From positions 57,647-121,646 of the forward strand of contig NZ_JAKZGO010000013.1 of assembly GCF_022549785.1 (NCBI RefSeq): a DNA stretch of 64,000 nucleotides. Reading direction: 5' to 3'. The notes beneath the pieces are model-generated. The model had not been told where the DNA came from and did not search any database. It was given only the letters and a program-made list of their open reading frames with translations. The stretch comes from Belliella alkalica (GTDB lineage Bacteria; Bacteroidota; Bacteroidia; Cytophagales; Cyclobacteriaceae). Both the position numbers and the translations under genes were made by a program. Position 1 is the first letter of the stretch. Every line of letters begins with the position of its first letter. This document shows positions 43,298 through 51,895 of the stretch, in pieces.

Positions 43298-45217
43298 ATG
43301 GGAAAAATCATAGGTATAGACTTGGGTACTACTAACTCTTGTGTTGCTGTAATGGAAGGGAACGAGCCAGTGGTCATCCAAAACAGTGAGGGAAGAAGAA
43401 CCACGCCATCTATTGTGGCATTCTTAGACAATGGTAATGGTGAGAGAAAAGTAGGAGATCCTGCAAAACGTCAGGCAATCACAAACCCAGCAAATACTAT
43501 TTCATCTGTAAAAAGATTTATGGGTAAGAAGTTTTCTGAAGTTTCAGAAGATAAAAAACATGCTTCTTACAAAGTAGAACAAGGTTCTAACGATACTGTT
43601 GCCGTCAAAATCGGAGACAGATCTTACACACCACAGGAACTTTCGGCAATGATTCTTCAGAAAATGAAGAGTACAGCAGAAGACTTCTTGGGTCAAGAAG
43701 TAACAGAAGCAGTGATCACCGTACCTGCATACTTCAACGATGCAGAGCGTCAGGCAACCAAAGAAGCAGGACAAATCGCAGGTCTAGAAGTAAAGAGAAT
43801 TATCAACGAGCCTACTGCTGCCGCATTGGCTTATGGTATGGACAAGAAAAACCAAGATATGAAAATCGCAGTGTATGACCTTGGTGGTGGTACGTTCGAC
43901 GTGTCTATCTTGGAATTGGGTGATGGTGTATTCGAAGTGAAATCTACCAACGGTGATGTTCATCTAGGTGGTGATGACTTTGATCAAGTGATCATCAATT
44001 GGCTTGCAGACGAGTTCAAATCAGAAGAGCAAATTGACTTAGTTCAAGATCCAATGGCACTTCAGAGATTGAAAGAAGCTGCTGAAAAAGCTAAAATAGA
44101 ATTGTCAAGTTCTTCTTCAACTGAGATCAACTTGCCTTATATCACTGCTACACAAACAGGCCCAAAGCACTTGGTGAGAACGTTGAGTAGAGCAAAATTT
44201 GAGCAACTTTCTGAATCTTTGGTGAAGAGATCTATGGATCCTTGTATCAAAGCTTTGAAAGATGCTGGTCTTTCTGCCTCTGATATCGATGAAGTAATAT
44301 TGGTGGGAGGTTCTACTAGAATCCCTAAAATCCAGGAAGAAGTAGAGAAATTCTTTGGCAAAAAACCTTCAAAAGGTGTAAATCCTGATGAGGTAGTAGC
44401 TATCGGTGCTGCTATTCAAGGCGGTGTATTGACTGGTGAGGTTAAGGATGTGTTGTTGCTAGACGTGACCCCTCTATCTCTTGGTATCGAAACCATGGGT
44501 GGAGTATTCACCAAATTGATCGAGGCTAACACAACTATTCCTTCTAAGAAATCAGAAGTGTTCTCAACAGCTGCAGATAATCAGCCTGCTGTAGATATCC
44601 ACGTATTGCAAGGAGAGAGACCTTTGGCCAAGGATAACAGATCTATCGGTAGATTCCAGTTGAGCGATATTCCACCAGCACAAAGAGGAGTTCCTCAAAT
44701 CGAAGTGACTTTCGATATCGATGCAAATGGTATCCTTAATGTGTCTGCAAAAGACAAAGGCACTGGAAAAGAGCAAAAAATCAAAATTGAAGCTTCTTCA
44801 GGATTGTCACAGGATGATATCGAAAGAATGAAAAAAGAAGCAGAAGCAAATGCTGCCGGAGATAAAGCTGAAAAAGAAAAAATCGAAAAGCTAAATGGAG
44901 CAGATAGCTTGATCTTCCAAACTGAAAAACAGTTGAAAGAATATGGAGACAAGTTGTCAGATGGCAATAAAGCGAATATATCCGCAGCATTGGAAACTTT
45001 GAAAACAGCGCATCAGTCTCAGGATTTGTCAGGTATTGACGCTGCAATGGAAGGCTTGAACAAAGCTTGGGAAGCTGCTTCTCAGGAAATGTACAATGCT
45101 ACCGGCGGAGCAGAAGGTCCTCAATCAGGACCAGAAGCAAATGCTGGAGGGTCAGCTGAAGCTGGTGACGGTGTTTCTGATGTAGATTACGAAGAAGTAT
45201 CTGAGGATAAAAAATAA
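43298..45217 (+). CDS. dnaK: Molecular chaperone DnaK (Hsp70)
   Basis: The 639-residue Hsp70 begins [21 protein letters not shown] (nucleotide-binding phosphate loop 1), continues with [54 protein letters not shown] and the linker [16 protein letters not shown] before the substrate-binding domain; the tail ends [11 protein letters not shown]. Length is normal. grpE and dnaJ are not next to it. A terminator follows and a converging MscS gene lies beyond. Confidence 0.98.
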   Translation: MGKIIGIDLGTTNSCVAVMEGNEPVVIQNSEGRRTTPSIVAFLDNGNGERKVGDPAKRQAITNPANTISSVKRFMGKKFSEVSEDKKHASYKVEQGSNDTVAVKIGDRSYTPQELSAMILQKMKSTAEDFLGQEVTEAVITVPAYFNDAERQATKEAGQIAGLEVKRIINEPTAAALAYGMDKKNQDMKIAVYDLGGGTFDVSILELGDGVFEVKSTNGDVHLGGDDFDQVIINWLADEFKSEEQIDLVQDPMALQRLKEAAEKAKIELSSSSSTEINLPYITATQTGPKHLVRTLSRAKFEQLSESLVKRSMDPCIKALKDAGLSASDIDEVILVGGSTRIPKIQEEVEKFFGKKPSKGVNPDEVVAIGAAIQGGVLTGEVKDVLLLDVTPLSLGIETMGGVFTKLIEANTTIPSKKSEVFSTAADNQPAVDIHVLQGERPLAKDNRSIGRFQLSDIPPAQRGVPQIEVTFDIDANGILNVSAKDKGTGKEQKIKIEASSGLSQDDIERMKKEAEANAAGDKAEKEKIEKLNGADSLIFQTEKQLKEYGDKLSDGNKANISAALETLKTAHQSQDLSGIDAAMEGLNKAWEAASQEMYNATGGAEGPQSGPEANAGGSAEAGDGVSDVDYEEVSEDKK

Positions 45218-45239
45218 TTCTTAATCATTTAATATAATG

Positions 45240-45277
45240 AAAAGGCATCCGTACTCGATACGGTTGCCTTTTTTTAT
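45240..45277 (+). terminator. dnaK terminator
   Basis: AAAGGCATCCGTA (45241-45253) pairs with TACGGTTGCCTTT (45259-45271), one T-T mismatch, 5-base loop, followed by TTTTTA. Confidence 0.8.
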
Positions 45278-45364
45278 TTAGGGCTTTTGAGAATGAATTA
45301 TATAGAATGTTTTTGTTTGCTGGAAGAATAATTGCAAAAGAAATTTATTCTTCACAAAACTGAC

Positions 45365-46270
45365 TTACTTCTCTCTTATTTTAGCATTCTCTAAAATAAC
45401 TGAAGTAGTTGGGTAAACTATTTTGACATTTATTTCTTCACGGAATCTGTCAAGAATGTTTTCAGTAATCATATGTTCAAAAAATCTTCTTTTTCTTGGA
45501 TTACACAAATACCTTAGAGATAGCTGTATGCCTTTTTCATGTATTTTCGCATAGACAGTAGGTGTATATTGAGTGAAAGAAATGAAATGTTCCTTATGCG
45601 CCCTCTTTAAGGCAATTTGAATTCCTTTGTACTCTTTTTTGAAAATCTCGTCAAGCATCTCATTGAGTATCAATTTAGCACGTTTATAATCAGAGTCTAG
45701 ACTGATATTTAGCTGCTGTTCATTCCATATGTAATCAAACCCCTGACTATAGTTTGCCTGCGGAGCTGAAAACACCATTCCATTTGGCACATGAATTATA
45801 CGTCCAGTGCTTTGTTCGGCATCTACCCAATTACCCACTTCCAGAATACTAAATTGAAAAACCCTAGTATCTACGACATCACCTTTGAAATCACCTATCT
45901 GTATTCTGTCTCCTATGTCAAATGGACGACGCCAAAGGATAAACATCCAGCCAGCTATATTTACAAAAATATCCTTCAAAGCGATGGCAATTCCAGCGGA
46001 AAGCAACCCTAAGAAAGTGGTAATAGATTGGAAATTACTAATCCAGATATTTCCGATCAACAAAAAACCTATAAAAACGATAGTATACTGTATGGTTTTT
46101 CTCCAGTGATAGAATTTCTTTAGTTCAGTAGCTTCTCTTTTTGCACCCAGGAGTTTGAATGCCCCCTTTTTTAGCAACCATAAAACTAGAATGATTAAAA
46201 TGGTCTTGTAAGTATTCCATCTCAGATCATGCTCCACAATGCTATCAAGATAATTAATCCATTCTTCCAT
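45365..46270 (-). CDS. MscS-family mechanosensitive channel
   Basis: A 301-residue membrane protein with three N-terminal hydrophobic segments (about 17-36, 58-78, 84-110) and the MscS pore/beta domain AIALKDIFVNIAGWMFILWRRPFDIGDRIQIGDFKGDVVD. The cytosolic beta part (HVPNGMVFSAPQANYSQGF) and C-terminal domain follow. It releases solutes on hypo-osmotic shock. Single gene, convergent with dnaK. Confidence 0.9.
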   Translation of the reverse strand: MEEWINYLDSIVEHDLRWNTYKTILIILVLWLLKKGAFKLLGAKREATELKKFYHWRKTIQYTIVFIGFLLIGNIWISNFQSITTFLGLLSAGIAIALKDIFVNIAGWMFILWRRPFDIGDRIQIGDFKGDVVDTRVFQFSILEVGNWVDAEQSTGRIIHVPNGMVFSAPQANYSQGFDYIWNEQQLNISLDSDYKRAKLILNEMLDEIFKKEYKGIQIALKRAHKEHFISFTQYTPTVYAKIHEKGIQLSLRYLCNPRKRRFFEHMITENILDRFREEINVKIVYPTTSVILENAKIREK

Positions 46271-46694
46271 ATTTATAAAAATGTAATACTATGCAATTAC
46301 AAAATTAACCATTCAATTTTATCTTTTTTATCGAAGAATAAAAAACTTTCTTCGACTGTTATTTATTCTTCTAAAACTTATAAGAGTAAAGTCAAGATGA
46401 AAAATACTTCAAAATTTGATTAAGGTGTTTTTTTTTGCCAAAGTTTCTTAATAGCTGTTGTTTTTCAAACTATTTTTTAATTATGTTTTGGATGAAATGT
46501 TTTTAAAATCCCACTCTGTGTATCATTCAATCAGCAATTAGTTATTTCTCTACTGTTCTTTAATTCTTAATTTTTGTCAAAATCCAAAATAATAGTTAAA
46601 TCACAAGACAAAACCATTTATATTTCGTTATTACATTATTGGCGTGAGAATATTTATTGATCATTGAGTATTAACCTTAAAAAAGACAGTAGAT
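46271..46694. other. AT-rich intergenic region before ogt
   Basis: About 420 bases, no credible gene, palindrome or clear promoter beyond general AT-richness. A divergent regulatory region for the MscS gene and ogt. Confidence 0.45.
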
Positions 46695-47186
46695 ATGAGA
46701 GAGTATGCAGTGATGGAGACGCCCTTGGGCAATGTCAAAGCAGAAGTATTTGACGGTTATTTGATCTCTTTACAATTTACCGAAGAACCTGAAACCGATA
46801 CCTTCCTAGATGGGGTATTGATGGATGTCAGGATTCAGTTAGGCTTATATTTTCAAGGGAAGCAAAAGACATTTGACATTCCCGTAGCACTCGGAGGTAC
46901 AGATTTTCAAAGGAAAGTGTGGCTTGAAATTAACAAGATCCCTTTTGGAAACACAAAAACTTACGAGCAAATAGCACATAGCCTAGGAAACCCAAATGCA
47001 ATAAGAGCTGTGGGTACCGCTATAGGTTCAAATCCAATATTAATGATGCTCCCTTGCCATCGAGTAGTTGGCAAGAATGGTCAGCTTACAGGTTATGCCG
47101 GAGGACTTTGGAGAAAGTCAGAATTGTTGGAGTTGGAAAATAAGGACAAAGTAGGGAAGCAATCAGTTTTGGGGTTCTCAAACTAG
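46695..47186 (+). CDS. ogt: Methylated-DNA-protein cysteine methyltransferase
   Basis: Suicide repair protein for O6-alkylguanine. The 163-residue protein carries the active-site block LPCHRVVG with acceptor Cys121, the DNA-binding helix segment TKTYEQIAHSLGNPNAIRAVGTAIGSNP and the N-terminal ETPLGNVKAEVFDG. No Ada regulatory domain is fused. A terminator lies behind it. Confidence 0.94.
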   Translation: MREYAVMETPLGNVKAEVFDGYLISLQFTEEPETDTFLDGVLMDVRIQLGLYFQGKQKTFDIPVALGGTDFQRKVWLEINKIPFGNTKTYEQIAHSLGNPNAIRAVGTAIGSNPILMMLPCHRVVGKNGQLTGYAGGLWRKSELLELENKDKVGKQSVLGFSN

Positions 47187-47205
47187 CAGTTGTTCTTTTG
47201 AATAG

Positions 47206-47258
47206 AAAAAGCTTCGCTTTGGGTGGTAATCATCCTTTACGAAGTTTTTTTTATATTT
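47206..47258 (+). terminator. ogt terminator overlapping the next promoter
   Basis: AAAAAGCTTCG (47206-47216) pairs with CGAAGTTTTTT around 47240-47250 with a G bulge; the inside has a GGGTGG/CATCC partial stem. It ends in eight T that run directly into TATATTTG. Confidence 0.6.
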
Positions 47259-47259
47259 G
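47252..47259 (+). promoter_or_regulatory. -7 element of the GNAT pair
   Basis: TATATTTG matches TAnnTTTG and is 21 bases before the ATG at 47281. No TTG at the ideal -33 spacing. Confidence 0.4.
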
Positions 47260-47280
47260 ACTCAAAACGCTTAGTCATTC

Positions 47281-47742
47281 ATGCAGTCAATATCCATTAT
47301 TCCTTACATGGCAGAGTACCAGGCTGATTTTCAGAAAATCAATCAGGCTTGGGTTCAACAATATTTTTCCCTAGAGCCATTCGATTTAGAACAATTGCAA
47401 AACCCAAATTCTTCTATCATTAACCATGGTGGGGAAATACTTTTGGCAAAAGCTGAAGAAAGGATCGTCGGGACAGTAGGGCTGAAATTTGTAGAGGCTG
47501 GCGTTTTTGAAATGATCAAAATGGCTGTCATACCAGAGTTTCAAGGAAAGGGGATAGGAAAGGCATTAGCAAGTGCAATTGTGGAAAAAGCTAGAGTTTT
47601 GGGAGGTAAGAAGTTGGTTCTTTACAGCAATACCAAGTTGGCGCCAGCACTTGGGCTTTATAGGAGTTTAGGGTTTTCTGAAATGCCGCCAGAATGTGGG
47701 AAATATCTTCGTTGTGATATCAAAATGGAACTAGACTTATGA
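47281..47742 (+). CDS. GNAT-family N-acetyltransferase
   Basis: The 153-residue protein has the acetyl-CoA binding motif A as VIPEFQGKGIGKALASAIVEKA (about 83-104) preceded by EMIKMA, and ends with LGLYRSLGFSEMP (motif B). It acetylates an unknown amine. Its stop overlaps the start of a second GNAT gene by 4 bases. Confidence 0.88.
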   Translation: MQSISIIPYMAEYQADFQKINQAWVQQYFSLEPFDLEQLQNPNSSIINHGGEILLAKAEERIVGTVGLKFVEAGVFEMIKMAVIPEFQGKGIGKALASAIVEKARVLGGKKLVLYSNTKLAPALGLYRSLGFSEMPPECGKYLRCDIKMELDL

Positions 47743-48185
47743 GGGGTGTGATTAGGGTCAGGCAGGGGACTATAGAGGAAGTTGTTGCTTTAAGCCATCG
47801 AATCCCAGAGTTTTTTCGGCCATATGATAAAAAGGTCTATGAAGATAGGCTAAAAGGTACACCTCATTTGATTTTGATTGCTGAGGTTGATGATCGACAG
47901 GTTGGTTTCAAAGTAGGTTATGAACGAGATTTACCACATGTTTTTTATTCATGGATGGGAGGAGTTTTAGAGCCTTATAGAAAAATGGGGGTTGCCACAA
48001 AACTGGCAGAGGCACAAGAGCTTTGGGCTTCAGATCAAGGCTATCTCAAAATCTATTTCAAAACAAGAAACAGGCTAGTCAATATGATTCGTTTTGGTTT
48101 GAATATGGGGTTTATGATTGTAGATCTTGTCAAAAAGGATGGGATAGAGGAGTATAGGATCGTGATGGAGAAAGTGTTAGGTTGA
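47739..48185 (+). CDS. GNAT-family N-acetyltransferase, second of a pair
   Basis: The 148-residue protein shows VFYSWMGGVLEPYRKMGVATKLAEAQELWA, where YRKMGVA is a slightly altered R/QxxGxG/A acetyl-CoA loop, and ends NMIRFGLNMGFMIVDLVKKDG. It overlaps the first GNAT by 4 bases (ATGA), which implies coupled translation. Substrate unknown. Confidence 0.85.
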   Translation: MRGVIRVRQGTIEEVVALSHRIPEFFRPYDKKVYEDRLKGTPHLILIAEVDDRQVGFKVGYERDLPHVFYSWMGGVLEPYRKMGVATKLAEAQELWASDQGYLKIYFKTRNRLVNMIRFGLNMGFMIVDLVKKDGIEEYRIVMEKVLG

Positions 48186-48340
48186 AGTGGCAATGGATTC
48201 TTGATAGAAATAGATGAATATGAATTTCAAAATTCTTGCTGTTAAGGTATTGAGCATCAAATTAGGATGGATTAAAAAATTGTGCCTGCATATACATCAG
48301 TTGTAAAACAAAGAGGTATATTAGATTGCTTTGAGCCTAC

Positions 48341-48372
48341 CGTTGACTGTCAGCGATTGTCTGCGGACAAAT
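48341..48372. repeat. Degenerate heptamer tandem repeat
   Basis: Units ACCGTTG, ACTGTCA, GCGATTG, TCTGCGG, ACAA follow a 7-base period. Units 1-4 share the unit pattern and phase of the tract at 36911-36938 (…GTTG AC…GTCTGC). Confidence 0.6.
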
Positions 48373-48400
48373 TGATCTTGCCTGAATTTGGTTTACACAT

Positions 48401-48414
48401 TAGTGTCTAGTGTC
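48401..48414. repeat. Perfect heptamer duplication TAGTGTC
   Basis: TAGTGTC occurs twice in tandem, followed by AGG. It is near the tract at 48341. Confidence 0.55.
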
Positions 48415-48575
48415 AGGTTTTGATTCTTCGTTTAATTGAACTTCTCTTTTCATACTAGTAGCCATTTAATAATATTGTTTGAAGTTTAAATTAATCAGCT
48501 GTTATCGAATGACCTTAGACTGTTTTCCAAATTGATCTGTTTCAAGCATAATTTTTCTAATGTTAAAATAAAAGC

Positions 48576-48583
48576 TACCTTTG
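48576..48583 (+). promoter_or_regulatory. -7 element of queE
   Basis: TACCTTTG matches TAnnTTTG. The predicted transcript has a leader of about 57 bases with three small hairpins before the ATG at 48647. Confidence 0.5.
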
Positions 48584-48587
48584 CAGT

Positions 48588-48632
48588 CCGAAAATCGGTA
48601 AGAGTTTTACACAGCGGTTCGATTACCCGCTT
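48588..48632 (+). other. Three-hairpin leader of queE
   Basis: The leader can form CCGA/AAA/TCGG (48589-48599), GTAA/GAGTT/TTAC (48598-48611) and AGCGG/CCGCT (48614-48633) hairpins. The last has a TTCGATTA loop that recalls a tRNA T-arm. No known preQ1 riboswitch consensus (CUAGCUA loop with A-rich tail) is visible. Confidence 0.3.
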
Positions 48633-48646
48633 TATCAAAAATTAAA

Positions 48647-49273
48647 ATGGACAAAAAACAAGGAGTAGCAGCGGGGAATATGCTTCCAATTATGGAAGCT
48701 TTTTATACAATTCAAGGAGAAGGGACTTTTTCAGGACATCCTGCGTATTTTATAAGATTAGGTGGTTGTGATGTTGGTTGTGTTTGGTGTGATGTCAAAG
48801 ATTCTTGGGAAAGTGAAAAGTGGCCTGTTTTATCAATCGAAGATATTGTAGCCCAAGCAAAGGCCTTTCCTTGTAGAAAAGTAGTAATCACAGGCGGAGA
48901 GCCTTTGATGTATAACTTAAATCCTTTGACGACACTTTTGAAGGGAGAAGGGTTTATTACTCACATTGAGACTTCAGGAGCACATCCTTTTTCAGGAGAT
49001 TTTGATTGGGTTTGTTTTTCACCAAAAAAATTCAAAGCCCCACATCAAAGTATTTATGCTGTTGCGAATGAATTGAAAGTAGTTGTTTTTCACAAATCAG
49101 ATTTTGAATTTGCCGAAAAACATGCTTCTCTCGTTAATAGAGATTGTAAATTACTTCTTCAACCTGAGTGGAGCAAAGCCAATGTCTTCACAAATCAGAT
49201 TATTGATTACGTAAAGTCACATCCAAATTGGAATATATCGCTACAAACACATAAATTTATGGATATACCATAA
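48647..49273 (+). CDS. queE: 7-carboxy-7-deazaguanine synthase
   Basis: Radical SAM enzyme in queuosine synthesis that makes CDG from 6-carboxytetrahydropterin, the product of QueD. The 208-residue protein has YTIQGEGTFSGHPAYFIRLGGC and the SAM-cluster cysteines Cys41, Cys45 and Cys48 (CDVGCVWC), then VVITGGEPLMYNL and HIETSGAHP. queD lies 9.4 kb downstream, not in the same operon. The next gene starts 4 bases after the stop. Confidence 0.95.
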   Translation: MDKKQGVAAGNMLPIMEAFYTIQGEGTFSGHPAYFIRLGGCDVGCVWCDVKDSWESEKWPVLSIEDIVAQAKAFPCRKVVITGGEPLMYNLNPLTTLLKGEGFITHIETSGAHPFSGDFDWVCFSPKKFKAPHQSIYAVANELKVVVFHKSDFEFAEKHASLVNRDCKLLLQPEWSKANVFTNQIIDYVKSHPNWNISLQTHKFMDIP

Positions 49274-49277
49274 ATCC

Positions 49278-51197
49278 ATGAGGCAAGTTCATCTATTCAT
49301 ACTCTTTTTGTTTTTCTCTTTTTCAAGTTTTAGCCAGACTTATACTATTATAGACAATCGGGCTATCAAACTTCATCAAGAGGGTGATGAGTTTGTCCAA
49401 AAGAGAATGTACGATGAAGCCATAGCCAAATACAAAGCCTCAATCAGCAGAGAAGCTAATTTTTTGGAGTCGTATCTGAAATGGGGTAGAATTCTATTGA
49501 CAAAAGGATTGCCGGAGGAAGCCTTGGAGATTGTCGATCGGGGTTTGGCGAGAAATGTCAAAGCACCCGCAGGTCTTCTTGGTGAAATTGCCTGGCTCAA
49601 AACCCATTGCTTTCTCAAGATTGGCGGATACAATTCCGCTATTCAGGAGTTTGATAATACCAAAGCCTTGATGCCTACCGAATTCAAATCGACCCGTCCG
49701 TTCAAAGAGATGGAGCAACAGATTGATTTTATCAGAATCGGCATTCAGGAGGTTTATGATATCAAAAAAGAAAAACTTGCAGAACCACTCAATCAATTTA
49801 CACTTCAATATTTCCCAGTACTCACTGCGGATAGTAAAAAAATGCTTTTCACCAAAAGAGATGGAGTCACAAATAGTGAGCATGAAGATATTTTTGTGTC
49901 TTATTTCGATGAAGATTCTGCCAGATGGGGTGAGCCAAGAGGCATTGCTTCGAGCATCAACTCAGCATATAATGAAGGTACTTGCACCATCTCAGCAGAC
50001 GGGAAAATCTTGATTTTTACTTCTTGCCAGACTCCAGATTCCTTTGGGGATTGTGATTTATATATTTCATACAAAGTAAACGATGAATGGCAGAAGCCTT
50101 CCAATATGGGTAAAAGTGTAAATTCAAGGGTTTGGGACTCGCAGCCTTCACTATCCGCAGATGGAAGAATTCTCTTTTTCTCTTCCAATAGAAGAGGAGG
50201 TTTTGGAGGTAAGGATATTTGGTACTCCTTAAGAATGGGGGATGGGTCTTGGTCTGAGGCAAAAAATCTTGGGTCTAAAGTGAATACACCAAAAGACGAG
50301 GTGTCTCCATTTATATACTTTAATAATGAAATCTTGTTTTTTGCCTCAGATGGGCATTTGGGTTTTGGAGGGATTGACTTGTTTATATCCAGGGTAGAAG
50401 GGGGCGAATTTGGGAAACCAGTCAATCTTGGATATCCAATCAATGACCATCAAGATCAACTTGCACTTTTTATTACTGCCCAAAGAGATTTCGCATATTA
50501 CACGGAGACTATTTTGAATGATGGAAATCAGGAGCGATCGTTTCTTTATAAATTCAGGTTTCCAGAGCAGATAGATTTGGGGGAAAAGCTAATGGTAACA
50601 GCAGGTAAGGTTTTGAACAAAAACACAGGAGAGCCTGTTGAAGCCAAATTGTCATTGGTAGATTTGGCCACTGATAGCACAATGTACCAATTCCAGTCAG
50701 ATGGAAGAACAGGGGATTTTACAATGCTTTATCCCAAAAAAAGTGCATCAGGGCTTTACGTAGAGAAAAAAGGTTTTATTCCCAAAATATACAATGTTGA
50801 CAGGGACAGTTTGCAGAATCAGGAAAACTTAAATGTAGAACTTACACCTGTAGCAGCAGGAGAGGAGTTTACCTTCGAGAATATTTTCTTCGATTTTGAT
50901 AAGGATGAATTGAAGCCTGAATCCAGCACCTCTTTGAATAGGTTGATTTTATTCATGGACGAAAACCCAAATGTCAACATTAATATAATAGGCCATACCG
51001 ATAATGTAGGTTCGGAGTCATATAACAAAGGGTTAAGCTCACGAAGAGCGAATAGTGTCAAGCAGTTTTTGATTAAAAAAGGTGTTAACGAAAGTAGGCT
51101 TTACACAGAAGGTTTAGGATCTGACAAACCAGTTGCTCCCAATGACAGCAGTTTAAATAGAGCTCTCAACCGAAGGATTACAATCTCTATTCTGTGA
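49278..51197 (+). CDS. TPR/PD40/OmpA envelope protein, PorE-like
   Basis: A 639-residue exported protein with a signal peptide (MRQVHLFILFLFFSFSSFSQ). Domains in order: TPR-like helices (about 30-150), a PD40/WD40-like propeller (repeats such as GTCTISADGKILIFTS, QPSLSADGRILFFSSNRRGG, LGFGGIDLF; about 180-400), a carboxypeptidase-regulatory-like domain (about 435-515) and a C-terminal OmpA peptidoglycan-binding domain with NIIGHTDNVGSESYNKGLSSRRA. This is the layout of PorE of type IX secretion in Porphyromonas. It starts 4 bases after queE and may share its transcript. Confidence 0.85.
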   Translation: MRQVHLFILFLFFSFSSFSQTYTIIDNRAIKLHQEGDEFVQKRMYDEAIAKYKASISREANFLESYLKWGRILLTKGLPEEALEIVDRGLARNVKAPAGLLGEIAWLKTHCFLKIGGYNSAIQEFDNTKALMPTEFKSTRPFKEMEQQIDFIRIGIQEVYDIKKEKLAEPLNQFTLQYFPVLTADSKKMLFTKRDGVTNSEHEDIFVSYFDEDSARWGEPRGIASSINSAYNEGTCTISADGKILIFTSCQTPDSFGDCDLYISYKVNDEWQKPSNMGKSVNSRVWDSQPSLSADGRILFFSSNRRGGFGGKDIWYSLRMGDGSWSEAKNLGSKVNTPKDEVSPFIYFNNEILFFASDGHLGFGGIDLFISRVEGGEFGKPVNLGYPINDHQDQLALFITAQRDFAYYTETILNDGNQERSFLYKFRFPEQIDLGEKLMVTAGKVLNKNTGEPVEAKLSLVDLATDSTMYQFQSDGRTGDFTMLYPKKSASGLYVEKKGFIPKIYNVDRDSLQNQENLNVELTPVAAGEEFTFENIFFDFDKDELKPESSTSLNRLILFMDENPNVNINIIGHTDNVGSESYNKGLSSRRANSVKQFLIKKGVNESRLYTEGLGSDKPVAPNDSSLNRALNRRITISIL

Positions 51198-51895
51198 CAG
51201 ACATGTTTTGAGCCTGTTCTTGATATTCTTATGAGATTTTGTTCAGTTTGAGTAGTTTTTGAAATTATTATTTTTCAATTATCAGTTTTTTAGAAAAAAT
51301 AGGTCGTTTTTAAATGATATTTAAAAAACTTTCTTGGTTTTTTAAGTTATCAAAACAACCTTCTATCAATTTTAGATTAGATTGATTTGAAATTATTTCA
51401 CGCTATTGAAAAAATAGTATTTTTAATATCGATATTTTATTGAATACAACTTAAATATACTGTAAAATATTATAATAATGCACTTTAGTATTGTTTTAGA
51501 GAACATTTTATTTAGTGATTTATTATGTAAATAATTCAATTTAATATCTTTATAAATACATTAAATATAAAAATAACATTATAATTATATATATAATTAT
51601 ATATATCATGTTGTTAGATAATCAATGAATTATAGCCCCAAAAATACTTTTTGATTGATTTGTTAAGATAAGTTAAAAAAAAATTATCTTTTGATTATTT
51701 AATAAACACAAACTTTATTTTTACTAATAATTTAATTTATATATAAATTACAGAATAAAAGTTTGCTGAATGGTTTAATTCTAAATGAACCGATTGTGTG
51801 ATTCGTATGCAGTTCATGTAAATTTTTTTAAAATCTTAGGATTATATCAAGTTTATAGATAAAATTGGAGTATCGTTAAACCAAAAAATAATAGT
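51198..51895. other. Very AT-rich 698-bp leader upstream of susC
   Basis: No credible gene. The centre (about 51420-51610) is almost pure A/T and holds a perfect 20-bp palindrome at 51581-51600 (ATAATTATAT and its complement). TATCTTTT at 51688-51695 is a near match to a -7 element. The region could be a curved or bendable regulatory DNA; no regulator gene is adjacent. Confidence 0.5.

Larger units (their letters stand above)
48186..48575. other. Intergenic region with heptamer-like tracts
   Basis: No gene. Contains two separate tracts with a 7-base period (48341-48372 and 48401-48414), described separately. The remainder is unremarkable. Confidence 0.5.

Noticed and set aside
48614..48633. 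Fragment of a tRNA gene
   Set aside because: Only a T-arm-like loop is present and the stem-loop lengths are wrong; acceptor and anticodon arms do not form.
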